NCBI GenBank assembly: GCA_963724365.1
Contig: CAVRUR010000017.1
Span: 62,001-126,000, forward strand
DNA from: JALORV01 sp963724365
GTDB taxonomy: Bacteria; Pseudomonadota; Gammaproteobacteria; Burkholderiales; Burkholderiaceae_F
Direction of reading: 5' to 3'
Length of the DNA stretch: 64,000 nt
Shown: one piece after another, positions 32,252-40,711 of the stretch
Layout: the number at the start of each line of letters is the position of its first letter
Numbering within the stretch: position 1 is the stretch's first letter
Made by a program: the position numbers and the translations under genes
The notes under the pieces: model-generated
What the model was told of the DNA's origin: nothing
The model's input: only the letters and a program-made list of their open reading frames with translations
Databases searched by the model: none

Positions 32252-33456
32252 CGCCTCTCGACACCGCGCGTTTCGCCGTCGGGGCTGCGACCGGCAACCG
32301 GCTGCGGACAGTGCTGCTGATGCTGGCGATGTCGATCGGCGTGGCTGCCGTGGTGATGCTGACATCACTCGGAGACGGCGCCCGGCGCTATGTCATCAAC
32401 GAGTTCTCGTCGCTAGGCACCAACCTAGTGATCGTGCTGCCGGGGCGCACGCAGACCGGCGGCTTCTCGCCGCAGAACGTCATCACCGGAACGCCGCGCG
32501 ACCTGACCGTCGAGGACGCGATGGCCGTCCGGCGCGCGAGCGCGGTGCGGCGCGTGGCGCCGGTCGTGGTCGGCACGTCAGAGATCAGCGGCGTCGGCCG
32601 CCTGCGCGAGACGCTTGTCGTCGGTACCGTGGCGGACTACTACGCGATGCGCAACTTCACAATGGCGCAGGGTCGCTTCCTCCCTGAAGAGGACTGGACG
32701 CGCGGCTCGGCGGTGATCGTGCTCGGATCGAAGGTGCGCGCGGAACTCTTCGGCAGCGCGCCGGCGCTGGGACAGTTCGTGCGGATCGGCGACCGGCGCT
32801 TTCGCGTGATCGGCGTGCTCGGCTCGAGCGGCATGGGCCTGGGCATGAACACCGACGAGCTCGCCTTTGTCCCGGTGGCCACCGCACTGCAGATGTACAA
32901 CACCAACACGCTGTTCCGCGTCATCGTCGAGGCCCGCAACCGCGAAGGGATCCCGATCGCGAAGGAACAGGTGCGCGAGACGATCAAGGCCCGTCACGGA
33001 GGCGAGGAAGACGTCACGACGATCACGCAGGACGCAGTGCTCGCGACCTTCGACCGGCTGCTGGGTACGCTGACGCTCGGCGTGGCCGGCATCGCGGCGA
33101 TCAGCCTGGCCGTCGCCGGCATTCTGGTTATGAATGTGATGCTGGTCTCGGTGTCACAGCGAACGTCCGAGATCGGCCTGCTGAAGGCGCTCGGCGCGAC
33201 CGAGGCCGCGGTGCGCAACGCGTTCCTGACCGAGGCCGCAATGCTGTCGTCCGCCGGCGCGCTGATCGGCTACGGGCTGGGCCTGCTCGGCGCGTGGGTG
33301 ATCCGGACGCTGTACCCGACCCTGCCGGCGTACCCGCCGCAGTGGGCTGTCATCGCAGCGCTCGGCACCGCGCTGGTCACCGGGGTGCTGTTCGGTGCGC
33401 TGCCCGCAAAACGCGCCGCGGCGCTCGATCCCGTCACCGCGCTGGCGAAACGATGA
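32248..33456 (+). CDS. ABC transporter permease, MacB/FtsX type (first)
   Basis: The 402-residue permease has a first membrane helix (about 20-42), a large periplasmic MacB-like core domain (about 45-265, with SSLGTNLVIVLPGRTQTGGF), and three C-terminal helices (about 275-395) including the FtsX signature SQRTSEIGLLKALGATEAAVRNAFL. It lacks a fused ATPase domain, so it works with the separate ATPase upstream. Its stop overlaps the start of the second permease (ATGA at 33453), suggesting a heterodimer of two related permeases. Confidence 0.92.
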   Translation: MTPLDTARFAVGAATGNRLRTVLLMLAMSIGVAAVVMLTSLGDGARRYVINEFSSLGTNLVIVLPGRTQTGGFSPQNVITGTPRDLTVEDAMAVRRASAVRRVAPVVVGTSEISGVGRLRETLVVGTVADYYAMRNFTMAQGRFLPEEDWTRGSAVIVLGSKVRAELFGSAPALGQFVRIGDRRFRVIGVLGSSGMGLGMNTDELAFVPVATALQMYNTNTLFRVIVEARNREGIPIAKEQVRETIKARHGGEEDVTTITQDAVLATFDRLLGTLTLGVAGIAAISLAVAGILVMNVMLVSVSQRTSEIGLLKALGATEAAVRNAFLTEAAMLSSAGALIGYGLGLLGAWVIRTLYPTLPAYPPQWAVIAALGTALVTGVLFGALPAKRAAALDPVTALAKR

Positions 33457-34656
33457 TCCTGCGCGACGGCGTCTTCCTGGCGACGCGTGCCATCACCGCG
33501 CACCGCATGCGCAGCGGTCTGACCCTGCTCGGCATCGCGGTCGGCATCGCCGCGGTCATCCTCTTGACGTCGATCGGCGAAGGTATCCACCGCTTCGTTC
33601 TGGCGGAGTTCTCGCAATTCGGCACCAACATCATCGGCGTCGCACCGGGACGCGTGAAGACGGGCGGCGCCGCGCCGTCGGGCCTGCCGACTGCTGTCAA
33701 GGCTGCTGACCTTCGACGACGCCCGCGCCCTGCGCAAGTTGCCGAACGTGACCGCCATCGGTCCCATCGTTTATGGCAACGCGGAAATCGAGGGCAATGG
33801 CCGCACGCGCCGCACGACGGTGTACGGCGTCAACGAGGACGCGCTGCAGGTCTTCAACATGAGGGTGGCCGCCGGCCAGTACCTGCCCCCGGACGAGTGG
33901 GAGAGCGCACGCGCCTTTGTCGTGCTTGGCAGTACCTTGAAGAACGAACTCTTCGGCTCCGCCAACGCGCTCGGCGCACGGCTGCGCACGGGCGGGCTGC
34001 AGTTTCGCGTGGTCGGCGTGCTGGCGCCCAAGGGCCAGTTCCTCGGCATCGACCTCGACGACACCGCGTTCATTCCGGCGGCGCGGGCAATGGAACTCTT
34101 CAACAAGGAAGGCCTGACGGAGATCCATGTGTCGTATGCCGAAGGTGCGGAGGCCGGCAAGGTCGCAGATGCCGCCCGCAAACTGCTGACCGCGCGTCAC
34201 GGCCGCGAGGATTTCACGATCACCACGCAGGAGGACATGTTGCGCACGCTTGCAAACATCCTCGACATCCTGACGATGGCGGTCGGCGCGCTGGGGAGCA
34301 TCTCACTGCTGGTGGGCGGCGTCGGCATCGTGACCATAATGACGATCGCGGTGGCCGAACGCACCGGTGAGGTTGGCCTGATGCTGGCGCTCGGTGCGCG
34401 CCGTGGCACGATCCTCGGTCTCTTCCTTGGCGAAGCCGTGGTGCTTGCTGCGCTCGGTGGCTTCGCCGGACTCGTGCTCGGAGTCGGCCTGGCCCAGCTG
34501 ATTCACCTCATCGTGCCGGCGCTGCCGGTGCACACGCCCGTACTCTATGCGGTGCTGGCCGTCGTGCTGGCGTCGCTGATCGGCCTCGCGGCCGGCGTGC
34601 TGCCGGCGCGCCGCGCGTCGCGGCTCGATCCTGTCGAATCCCTGCGCGCCGAGTAG
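33453..34656 (+). pseudogene. ABC transporter permease, MacB/FtsX type (second), frameshifted
   Basis: The reading frame starts at the ATG at 33453 (MILRDGVFLATRAITAHRMRSGL) and encodes the first helix and SQFGTNIIGVAPGRVKTGG. It is lost near 33699; the rest, RLLTFDDARALRKLPNVT onward to SLRAE, lies in the +1 frame up to the stop at 34656. Removing one A from the AA at 33699-33700 restores a 400-residue permease colinear with its 402-residue neighbour. No other lesion is seen. Either a recent one-base insertion has inactivated half of the pump, or this is a sequencing error in an intact gene. Confidence 0.85.
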
Positions 34657-34879
34657 ACCTCGCCGCCCTCGGTCGCCTCGGCCCGAATGAAATGCAGCTC
34701 GTGACGAGCCGCTTGACTTGGGCGGCGTCGTCAGCCTTTCAGCCTTAGAGTTGGAGTCGTATAAACCGTCTTACTGAGTAAGGACGTGAATGGCTGGGCG
34801 GAAAATGCGTCGCCCGACCTCAAAGCCAGAAGACAGGGAGGCGCGTGCACGCGCCCGGGTACTCGCTGGGCAAAGCTAC

Positions 34880-35002
34880 TTACAGAACCGTCATGCCCTG
34901 GCCGCCGCCCACCATGGCGAGCTGCTCGTCGGTCAGGTCATCGAGGTCCGCCAACAGATCGGCTTCGGTGGTCTCGAGTTCAAGCGTATTGACGTCGTTC
35001 AT
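34880..35002 (-). CDS. Double-glycine peptide 2 (40 aa), candidate exported peptide precursor
   Basis: The minus-strand frame runs from ATG at 35002 to TAA at 34880 and encodes 40 residues. The N-terminal half is acidic (MNDVNTLELETTEADLLADL) and the C-terminus is LTDEQLAMVGGGQGMTVL. The pattern L(T/S)xEQL..V.GG is that of bacteriocin/pheromone leader peptides cut after the double glycine; only six or seven residues would follow the cut. GGAGAG lies 5 nt upstream. The last 18 residues are identical to those of the next peptide, while the codons differ only synonymously, which argues for translation. It is too short for default gene callers. No database family is claimed. Confidence 0.75.
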   Translation of the reverse strand: MNDVNTLELETTEADLLADLDDLTDEQLAMVGGGQGMTVL

Positions 35003-35046
35003 CTGTTCTCTCCGCAGGGGTTCTGATTGTTTATGTCGTATTTCGA

Positions 35047-35172
35047 CTACAGGACGGTCATGCCCTGGCCACCGCCCACCATGGCCAGCTGCTCGTCGGT
35101 CAGGGTGTCGATATCCAGCAGGTCCTCGATGCCGCGCTCGTCGACGATTTCGAGTGTGATGGTGGCTTCCAT
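35047..35172 (-). CDS. Double-glycine peptide 1 (41 aa), candidate exported peptide precursor
   Basis: ATG at 35172 to TAG at 35047 encodes 41 residues: an acidic leader (MEATITLEIVDERGIEDLLD) and the same C-terminal 18 residues as the peptide 44 bp downstream. The ribosome-binding site GGAGGAG is perfect and lies 5 nt from the ATG. The peptide gene is transcribed away from the TPR gene at 35281 and towards the ABC permease genes. It contains no Cys, so disulfide- or lanthionine-type modification is unlikely. The shared core (GQGMTVL after the second glycine of VGGG) could be a secreted signal. Function is inferred from the leader motif only. Confidence 0.78.
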   Translation of the reverse strand: MEATITLEIVDERGIEDLLDIDTLTDEQLAMVGGGQGMTVL

Positions 35173-35177
35173 GGCTT

Positions 35178-35184
35178 CTCCTCC
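35178..35184 (-). promoter_or_regulatory. Ribosome-binding site of double-glycine peptide 1
   Basis: Minus-strand GGAGGAG, 5 nt before the ATG at 35172. Together with GGAGAG (35008-35013) at the same distance before peptide 2, it supports both short frames as genes. Confidence 0.75.
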
Positions 35185-35219
35185 GGGTTTGTTTGATTGG
35201 TTTCTTGAGTGAGCGGCGT

Positions 35220-35248
35220 TTGACACACGCGCCCGGCTAGCCTAGCGT
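35220..35248 (+). promoter_or_regulatory. Candidate sigma-70 promoter of the TPR gene at 35281
   Basis: A perfect -35 TTGACA (35220-35225) is followed after 17 bp by TAGCGT (35243-35248), giving a 5' leader of about 25 nt. A palindrome GCTAG-C-CTAGC (35236-35246) overlaps the spacer and the -10 and could be an operator site for a dimeric regulator shared with the divergent peptide genes. Confidence 0.4.
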
Positions 35249-35280
35249 GAAAAACTTCTTATCCGCGCTCCCACAAATCA

Positions 35281-36444
35281 GTGAGCGAAATTCAAAGGCT
35301 GATTGACGCAACCGTAGTTCCCGCGGAAGCCGCGGATCGCGACCTGGCTACGGTCGGGCAGATCGTTGCTGCGGTCCGATCGGCGATCAGTGTCCCTGAA
35401 CATGCCGATCGCGGTCTGTTGACCAAGGTGGCCGGACGGTTGCGGGATATCCCGTCCACGATTGGCTCGGACGGTCAGCTGGAGGCCCTGCAGGCAGTTT
35501 GTCGCTTCTTCCTGGGCAAGGACCAGGATCTGCCGTTTGCGATGGAGGCGGCGGCCGGCGTGACGCGAGTGGCACGCGCCACCGGGCGCAAGCCCGAACT
35601 GCTGAATGGACTGCTGATGCAGGCGGTCGTCGCCTCGCAACTCGACAATCACATCGAGGCGCTGGAAAGCTGCGCTTCGGCACGTGAGGTGGCGATCGAG
35701 ATAGGCTCCCCTCTGGGCGAACTGAAGGCGGTGATCAACGCGGCGGCATTCCTGCTCAACGTGGGCCACTACCAGTACGCGCTCGACCTGCTGCGCAACG
35801 GCCTGACCATTATCGATCGTTGCCCCGAAGGCGAGGAGATCCTGTGGATCGTGCTCGGCAACATCGCCCAGTGCTATCTATTCCTCGGCGAGTACGAGGA
35901 AGCGTTGCAGACAATCGGCGCGGCCCGCGCGACGGCCAAGGAACCGACCGACGCCCACGGCGCCGGCAATCGCACGATCCTGGAGTACACGCACCTGCGC
36001 ACGCTGGTGGCTCTCAAGCGCGGCCCCGCCGCGCGGCCGTTGCTCGAGGCCATGGGAGTCTATGCAGCCAAGGCAGGGACCGTTCGCGCGCGTATTGATT
36101 ACGCCTGCGCCCGCGGCATGCTTGAGGTGGTCGAGGGGCAGCGGGATCTCGGCCTCTCGCGCATCGTCACGGCGCGCGAGAAGGCCAAGCTTGTCACCTC
36201 GACGCTGCCCGACGTGCTTTCTGCGATGGTGTCGGTGCAGGAGGCGGTCGGCAATAAGGACGGCGCCGAAAAGATCAGAGACGAGCTGAAGCAACTGCTT
36301 GCTACTCGCCAGGAAACGAGCCGCCTGCGCGCTGCATTGATGTTCGGGCCGTCGGTGGGCGTTGCTGGTCAGACCGAGCGCACCACCGAGTACGACCGCC
36401 GTCTTGATGCAGCACGTGAACGACTGTTGCGCCACGAAACCTGA
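35281..36444 (+). CDS. TPR-repeat protein, divergent from the double-glycine peptides
   Basis: The 387-residue helical protein starts at a GTG (35281). It has about six TPR-like helix pairs between residues 60 and 330, for example AAFLLNVGHYQYALDLLRNGLTII and GNIAQCYLFLGEYEEALQTIGAARA. It has no signal peptide, membrane segment or known catalytic or DNA-binding domain. Its style resembles the N-terminal sensor half of the TPR-GGDEF protein at 37087. TPR folds bind peptides in Gram-positive RRNPP receptors, so the divergent position next to two small peptide genes is suggestive, but this is inference. No Shine-Dalgarno precedes the GTG. Confidence 0.75.
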   Translation: MSEIQRLIDATVVPAEAADRDLATVGQIVAAVRSAISVPEHADRGLLTKVAGRLRDIPSTIGSDGQLEALQAVCRFFLGKDQDLPFAMEAAAGVTRVARATGRKPELLNGLLMQAVVASQLDNHIEALESCASAREVAIEIGSPLGELKAVINAAAFLLNVGHYQYALDLLRNGLTIIDRCPEGEEILWIVLGNIAQCYLFLGEYEEALQTIGAARATAKEPTDAHGAGNRTILEYTHLRTLVALKRGPAARPLLEAMGVYAAKAGTVRARIDYACARGMLEVVEGQRDLGLSRIVTAREKAKLVTSTLPDVLSAMVSVQEAVGNKDGAEKIRDELKQLLATRQETSRLRAALMFGPSVGVAGQTERTTEYDRRLDAARERLLRHET

Positions 36445-36620
36445 GGTCAGGTCGGCCGCGCATTAGCGACGCGTGCGACAAAGTTTGTTCCAGGAACGAG
36501 CCAGAGTCGCGGGAAAACGGGATGGCGGCCAGAAAGTCCAGGCAAACAGCGGCGGGTTGCGCCATCCTTCGCCCTCTGGGTCCTCCGATCAACGCGGCTT
36601 CTTGCAGACACGCTTGTTCC

Positions 36621-36824
36621 ATGGGTAAAGGGGATACCGTCCGCCTGACTCGGCCCGTTTTCTCGGAAGGGCGTGAATTGCCGGCAGGTGCTCAGGGAAA
36701 GATCGTGCAAGTGTTCGAGTGCCTGCCGAGCGCGGAGGTGGCGATTCGCCACAACAACGAGACGCTGGTCCTGCCGATAACCCTGGCGCTGCTCGAGCAG
36801 CTTCAACCGCGCCTCGACCAGTAG
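36621..36824 (+). CDS. Small DUF4926-like protein
   Basis: The 67-residue protein starts at ATG 36621 (MGKGDTVRLTRPVFSEGRELPAG) and reads like a small SH3/KOW-type beta barrel: xDTVRL...LPAGAQGKIVQVFE...EVAIRHNNETLVLP. It resembles DUF4926-type proteins, whose function is unknown. The longer frame from 36522 has no ribosome-binding site. It sits between the two TPR genes in the same direction, 176 bp after the first. Confidence 0.55.
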   Translation: MGKGDTVRLTRPVFSEGRELPAGAQGKIVQVFECLPSAEVAIRHNNETLVLPITLALLEQLQPRLDQ

Positions 36825-37086
36825 CACCTCGGCGCAGCGAGCCGCGCGGGACTTCAAGCAGCGTCGTCGTTACAGCGTTGGAAATGCCGACTTCGCCTGG
36901 GGTGGCAGCGATCGCCTCGCATTCGAAAAGGCGGATGCCGTTGACGCGGGCAGGGTCAGACGACCGGGTTTCAGGCCCATTTACCCGGCTTTTCCACCTA
37001 GGTCCTGTGCGGGCGACCGCTACGCTTGGGCGATTCGAGTCCTTGGTGCTGCCGCGCGGTCAATTGCCGGCTTGAGTTCGCATTCC

Positions 37087-38664
37087 ATGTCCGCATCGCC
37101 GTCTACTGAACTGGAGCAGGTCGCCGCCGCGGTACTGGACGGGCGGACTGATGCCGCCCGGACGGTACTGATCGAAGGGGTCGAACGGGCGCGTAATGCC
37201 TCGGATAGCGCACTGCAAGCGCGCCTGCTCAGTCGCCTCGCGGTGCTGGAACTGCGGCTGGGCGAATTCTCGGCGGCCGATGCCCACGCGATTCAAGCCG
37301 CAAAACTGCACGCAGCCGAAGGTGATGCGGCCGGGCAGGTCGCCTCGCTGACGTACGCTGTCTTCGCCTGCGCTCAGCTGCGCCGCTACGATGATGCGTA
37401 CGCCGCCGCCTTTGCGGCCCATGATGTCGCTCCGCAAGGCTCGCGGCCGGAATTGCGCCTGATGGCAACCCGCGCCCTCGGCGCTGCACACTCCGCCGCC
37501 GGTTCGTACGAAGAAGGATTGCAGCTCTTTGCGCGCATGATCGACATTGCGCGTGAGGCCACCTTGGCCACCTGGGAACGCACAGCCCGGACTGACTGGT
37601 TGATCGTCAATCTCGGATGGCTGACCGATCCGGCGGCGCTGCATGCCTCAGCGCCCGATCGTGAACACCTCACCATGCTTCAGGCCTGGGCCGAGCATCT
37701 GTTGCAGCAACCGTCCGACGCGACGCCCGAGATGCAGTTGCGCGAGCGCGTTGCGCACAATGCCGTGCTGGCGCAGATCCACGTGGCCCTTGGCAATGTC
37801 GGGCCTGCTCGCGCAACGATCGATTCCGTCATCCGGGATTCGGCTCAGCTGGGCTACTCACACGGCCTGGCCGAAGGCGCGGTTGTGGAGGCAGATGTAC
37901 TCCTGCTCGAAGGTGAACCCGCGTGCGGCGTGGAAAGTGCGCGACGAGGCATCGAGATGGCCCAGCGCCTCGACCTCCTGGTGGTCGAAGGCAAGGCGCA
38001 CGACGCGCTCTCACGCTGCGCCGAGGCCACTGGCGATCACGAGACCGCGGTCAAGGCGCTGCGCCGGCACATGCAGGTCACGCGCGAGATCCTGCGCCTG
38101 CGCAGCGAGAATCGCGTGCGCATCGAGCGTTGGCGCGAGTCACTCAAGCAACGCGAGCAACTTGACACGCTGACGGCCGAGGCAAGCTCGTTCCGCGAAC
38201 TGTCATTGCAGGACCCGCTGACCGGACTGGCAAATCGCCGCGCGCTGGATCCATTGGTGCAGGATGCCCTGGCCGACCTGCGTGCCCGCGGCCGACCGTG
38301 CGCATTGGCGGTGCTCGACATTGATCAGTTCAAGAACATCAACGACCGGCACTCCCATGTCGTGGGCGATGCTGTGTTGCGATCGCTCGGCGACGTGCTG
38401 CGGGCGACTCTGCGCGGGGCTGACTTCGCGGCGCGGACCGGCGGAGACGAACTGGTCGTGCTGTTCGGGAATGCTTCGGTGGCCGACGCGAGCGCAGCCT
38501 GTGACCGGATCTGCAAGGTGATTGCTGCACACGACTGGGACCATCTCTCGGATGGATTGACCGTCACGATGAGCATCGGCGTGACGGCCGCGCGGCTCGA
38601 AGACACCGTCGAGACCCTGATGCGGCGCGCGGACCGCCTGATGTACGACCACAAGTCAGGCTGA
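37087..38664 (+). CDS. Diguanylate cyclase with N-terminal TPR sensor domain
   Basis: The 525-residue protein has a helical TPR domain (about residues 5-330), a coiled linker (about 330-370) and a GGDEF domain (about 370-525) with DPLTGLANRRAL, the metal-binding DIDQFKNINDRHSHVVGD and the active-site loop ARTGGDELVVLF. The signature is GGDEL rather than GGDEF. Catalytic residues are kept, so cyclic-di-GMP synthesis is likely. No membrane segment is visible, so it senses a cytoplasmic signal. I prefer the ATG at 37087 to the TTG at 37072. No EAL domain or RxxD inhibitory site is visible. Confidence 0.88.
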   Translation: MSASPSTELEQVAAAVLDGRTDAARTVLIEGVERARNASDSALQARLLSRLAVLELRLGEFSAADAHAIQAAKLHAAEGDAAGQVASLTYAVFACAQLRRYDDAYAAAFAAHDVAPQGSRPELRLMATRALGAAHSAAGSYEEGLQLFARMIDIAREATLATWERTARTDWLIVNLGWLTDPAALHASAPDREHLTMLQAWAEHLLQQPSDATPEMQLRERVAHNAVLAQIHVALGNVGPARATIDSVIRDSAQLGYSHGLAEGAVVEADVLLLEGEPACGVESARRGIEMAQRLDLLVVEGKAHDALSRCAEATGDHETAVKALRRHMQVTREILRLRSENRVRIERWRESLKQREQLDTLTAEASSFRELSLQDPLTGLANRRALDPLVQDALADLRARGRPCALAVLDIDQFKNINDRHSHVVGDAVLRSLGDVLRATLRGADFAARTGGDELVVLFGNASVADASAACDRICKVIAAHDWDHLSDGLTVTMSIGVTAARLEDTVETLMRRADRLMYDHKSG

Positions 38665-38769
38665 GCCGACAACGCGCGACACATTCGGCTTGTCGCGCTC
38701 ATGGGCGCCTGATCCCAGGCCCCGGGGCCGCTACTTTCCGATAGTGACCGATGTCGACGCTGCCGCGCT

Positions 38770-39114
38770 TCAACGCGCAGCGATGATCGCTTCGACCCCG
38801 GGCTGCTCCTTCAGCATGTCGATGCACTGCTTGGCATCGGGGACGCGACTGGTCGGACGCACGGCGTAGGTCACTGTATCCGCGGCAGCCGCCTTGGCGA
38901 TGTAGATGACGTCGCAGCCGGTCGTGCTGGACAGCGCGAACGCGCCTTGCGGATTGGGTGAAATGCGCGCCGGCTGGATCTTCACATCGTAATTCTGCGC
39001 GGCTGGGATGCGTGCGTCCGTCGTTGCCGGTGGCGTGGCCGTCGAGCAACCGGCGAGCAGGCCGGCAGGGAGGACGACTGTGCCAAGGATCGCAGCGATG
39101 CTGGGTTTGTTCAT
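38770..39114 (-). CDS. Small putative lipoprotein
   Basis: The 114-residue protein has a lipoprotein signal peptide with lipobox LLAG|C at residues 19-23 and a mature part of about 92 residues. There are two further cysteines (TTGCDVIYIAK and AKQCIDMLK) that may form a disulfide. The residue after the lipid-bearing Cys is Ser, consistent with outer-membrane sorting. I do not recognise the family. It is 22 bp downstream of the DUF3482 GTPase gene on the same strand. Confidence 0.65.
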   Translation of the reverse strand: MNKPSIAAILGTVVLPAGLLAGCSTATPPATTDARIPAAQNYDVKIQPARISPNPQGAFALSSTTGCDVIYIAKAAAADTVTYAVRPTSRVPDAKQCIDMLKEQPGVEAIIAAR

Positions 39115-39136
39115 CTTCGGCTCCTGGAATCGGTTA

Positions 39137-40711
39137 CTAGCTTACGCGGGAATCGCGTTGCATCGCGCTCGATAGCGTGCCACGCGGCAGCGATGCGTCG
39201 GCCCTCTGCGCCGGCGGTGATGGAGTTCTGAGCTGTGAGGGGACCGCGTCCGGATACAGCGTGGCCAGGACGCGGGCCGTCACCATCCGTAGTTCGCCCT
39301 TGAGTGTGTGCACGGTCGCGTCGAGTCGATTGTCGTTCCGTGCACTGCCCCAGATATCGTGCAGTGCATCGCCGTGTACGGCAAGTTGCGCCCGCACTTC
39401 GTGATGCCAGTGGGCTGGCGCCTCGCCCTCCACGAACTGCCCGCGGCCCCGGCCGTAGTGGGCAGCGGCCAGGTAGTGCAAGACGCCGGCGCGCACCAGC
39501 CCGTCGAGAAAGTCATCGGGCCAGCTCAGGCGTGCGCGCTCGGAGCCGGTCAACTTGTTGATGCCGCGCGCAATGCCTGCGCCGCCGAGCCCACCGAGGA
39601 CTGCGCCGACGAGCAGACCGGCGCCCATGGACAGTCCTCCGGTTGCGAGGTCGGCCTTCAGGCCGGTAAGGGCACCGGTCAGCACGCCACCGAACAGGGC
39701 AGCACGACCCTCCGCGATCGGCTCCTGAGTCGCGTAGGCTTCCTGCACGCGCTTCAGGATGGTCTCGGTCGTGCTGCCGTCGAGGCCATTGATTGCAATC
39801 ATGCGGTCAGTCGCGGCCTTGACATTGGCATCGAGGCGAGCCGCCAGCGCAGCCATTGCACGACTGCGAGCATCACCGTCCTTGCGAAGACCCAGCGTGA
39901 CAAGCAGGCGCGAGCCGATCGAGGCGGCAGGCTCGTCGATGGTTTCTGAGTCGTGGGCGGCAGCGGCCATCTGTTCTGCCAGCACCTGCATGCAGGATTC
40001 GAAGCGCCCGACATGGCGAGCGATCCAATCCGCCTGCAGTCGCGCAAATCCATCGCGCTTTTCCGGCGCGAGCCGTGTCGAAACGGCCGCAAGCAAAGTG
40101 CCTTCCTGCACCCAGCAACGCGCAAACGCGTCGAGCGTCAGCACATCGCACGCCAGGCCGAGTCCTGCGACATGGCTGCGCCAGCGTTCCTGTTCCGCGG
40201 CGTCTTCGGCATGAGGCCGCGGCGGACCAACCTGATTGAGCAGGACGAGCACCGGCTTGTCGATCCAGCGCAGCACCTGGATCTCGGATGCAACGTAGCC
40301 GGCGTCACGCGGCTGTTCCGCGGCGTTCACGAGGTACAGGACAACATCGGAGGAGGACCGCGCTGCGCGCACCGCCTGCTGGCTGCACCAGAATGGCCGG
40401 TCCCGATGGCGGTCCCAGACTTCACGCAGCAACCATCCGATCGGGTTGCCGTCCATCCGGAGGCGCTGCACCAGTCGCGCGGAGTCGCCGAACCCAGGCG
40501 TGTCCCACAGCCGAAGCGCATCGCCCGACGCGGTTTCCAACAGCAGGTACGGCTCCGCAAGTTCGGTGACATGCGGCGCGTCCCGCACTTCGCCAACGTC
40601 GCGGCCGAGCAATGTGCGTACCAGCGTTGTCTTGCCGGTATTCGTATGCGAAACGAGGGCGAGTTCGACCGTGACTGACGTGCCGCCGTCGCTACTCGAG
40701 TCGCCGCTCAC
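39137..40711 (-). CDS. GTPase with DUF3482 domain
   Basis: The 524-residue protein begins with an Era/TrmE-like G domain (about residues 12-215): P-loop SHTNTGKTT, switch/G3 DTPGF and a G4-like NQVG in place of the usual NKxD. The C-terminal DUF3482 part (about 225-500) contains a glycine-rich, possibly membrane-inserting segment LSMGAGLLVGAVLGGLGGAGIARG. Start is GTG at 40711, overlapping the TGA of the DUF2868 gene as GTGA. The DUF2868-DUF3482 pair is conserved in beta- and gammaproteobacteria; its function is unknown. A role in membrane homeostasis is only a guess. Confidence 0.85.
   Translation of the reverse strand: MSGDSSSDGGTSVTVELALVSHTNTGKTTLVRTLLGRDVGEVRDAPHVTELAEPYLLLETASGDALRLWDTPGFGDSARLVQRLRMDGNPIGWLLREVWDRHRDRPFWCSQQAVRAARSSSDVVLYLVNAAEQPRDAGYVASEIQVLRWIDKPVLVLLNQVGPPRPHAEDAAEQERWRSHVAGLGLACDVLTLDAFARCWVQEGTLLAAVSTRLAPEKRDGFARLQADWIARHVGRFESCMQVLAEQMAAAAHDSETIDEPAASIGSRLLVTLGLRKDGDARSRAMAALAARLDANVKAATDRMIAINGLDGSTTETILKRVQEAYATQEPIAEGRAALFGGVLTGALTGLKADLATGGLSMGAGLLVGAVLGGLGGAGIARGINKLTGSERARLSWPDDFLDGLVRAGVLHYLAAAHYGRGRGQFVEGEAPAHWHHEVRAQLAVHGDALHDIWGSARNDNRLDATVHTLKGELRMVTARVLATLYPDAVPSQLRTPSPPAQRADASLPRGTLSSAMQRDSRVS

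Noticed and set aside
34786..35212. Short plus-strand frames over the double-glycine peptide region
   Set aside because: They lack ribosome-binding sites and show no similarity between the two copies in their own frames; only the minus-strand peptides show synonymous-only divergence.
36522..36620. N-terminal extension of the small protein at 36621
   Set aside because: No ribosome-binding site, and the extension has Cys/Arg-rich non-coding character, whereas the conserved-looking barrel begins at MGKGDTVRL.
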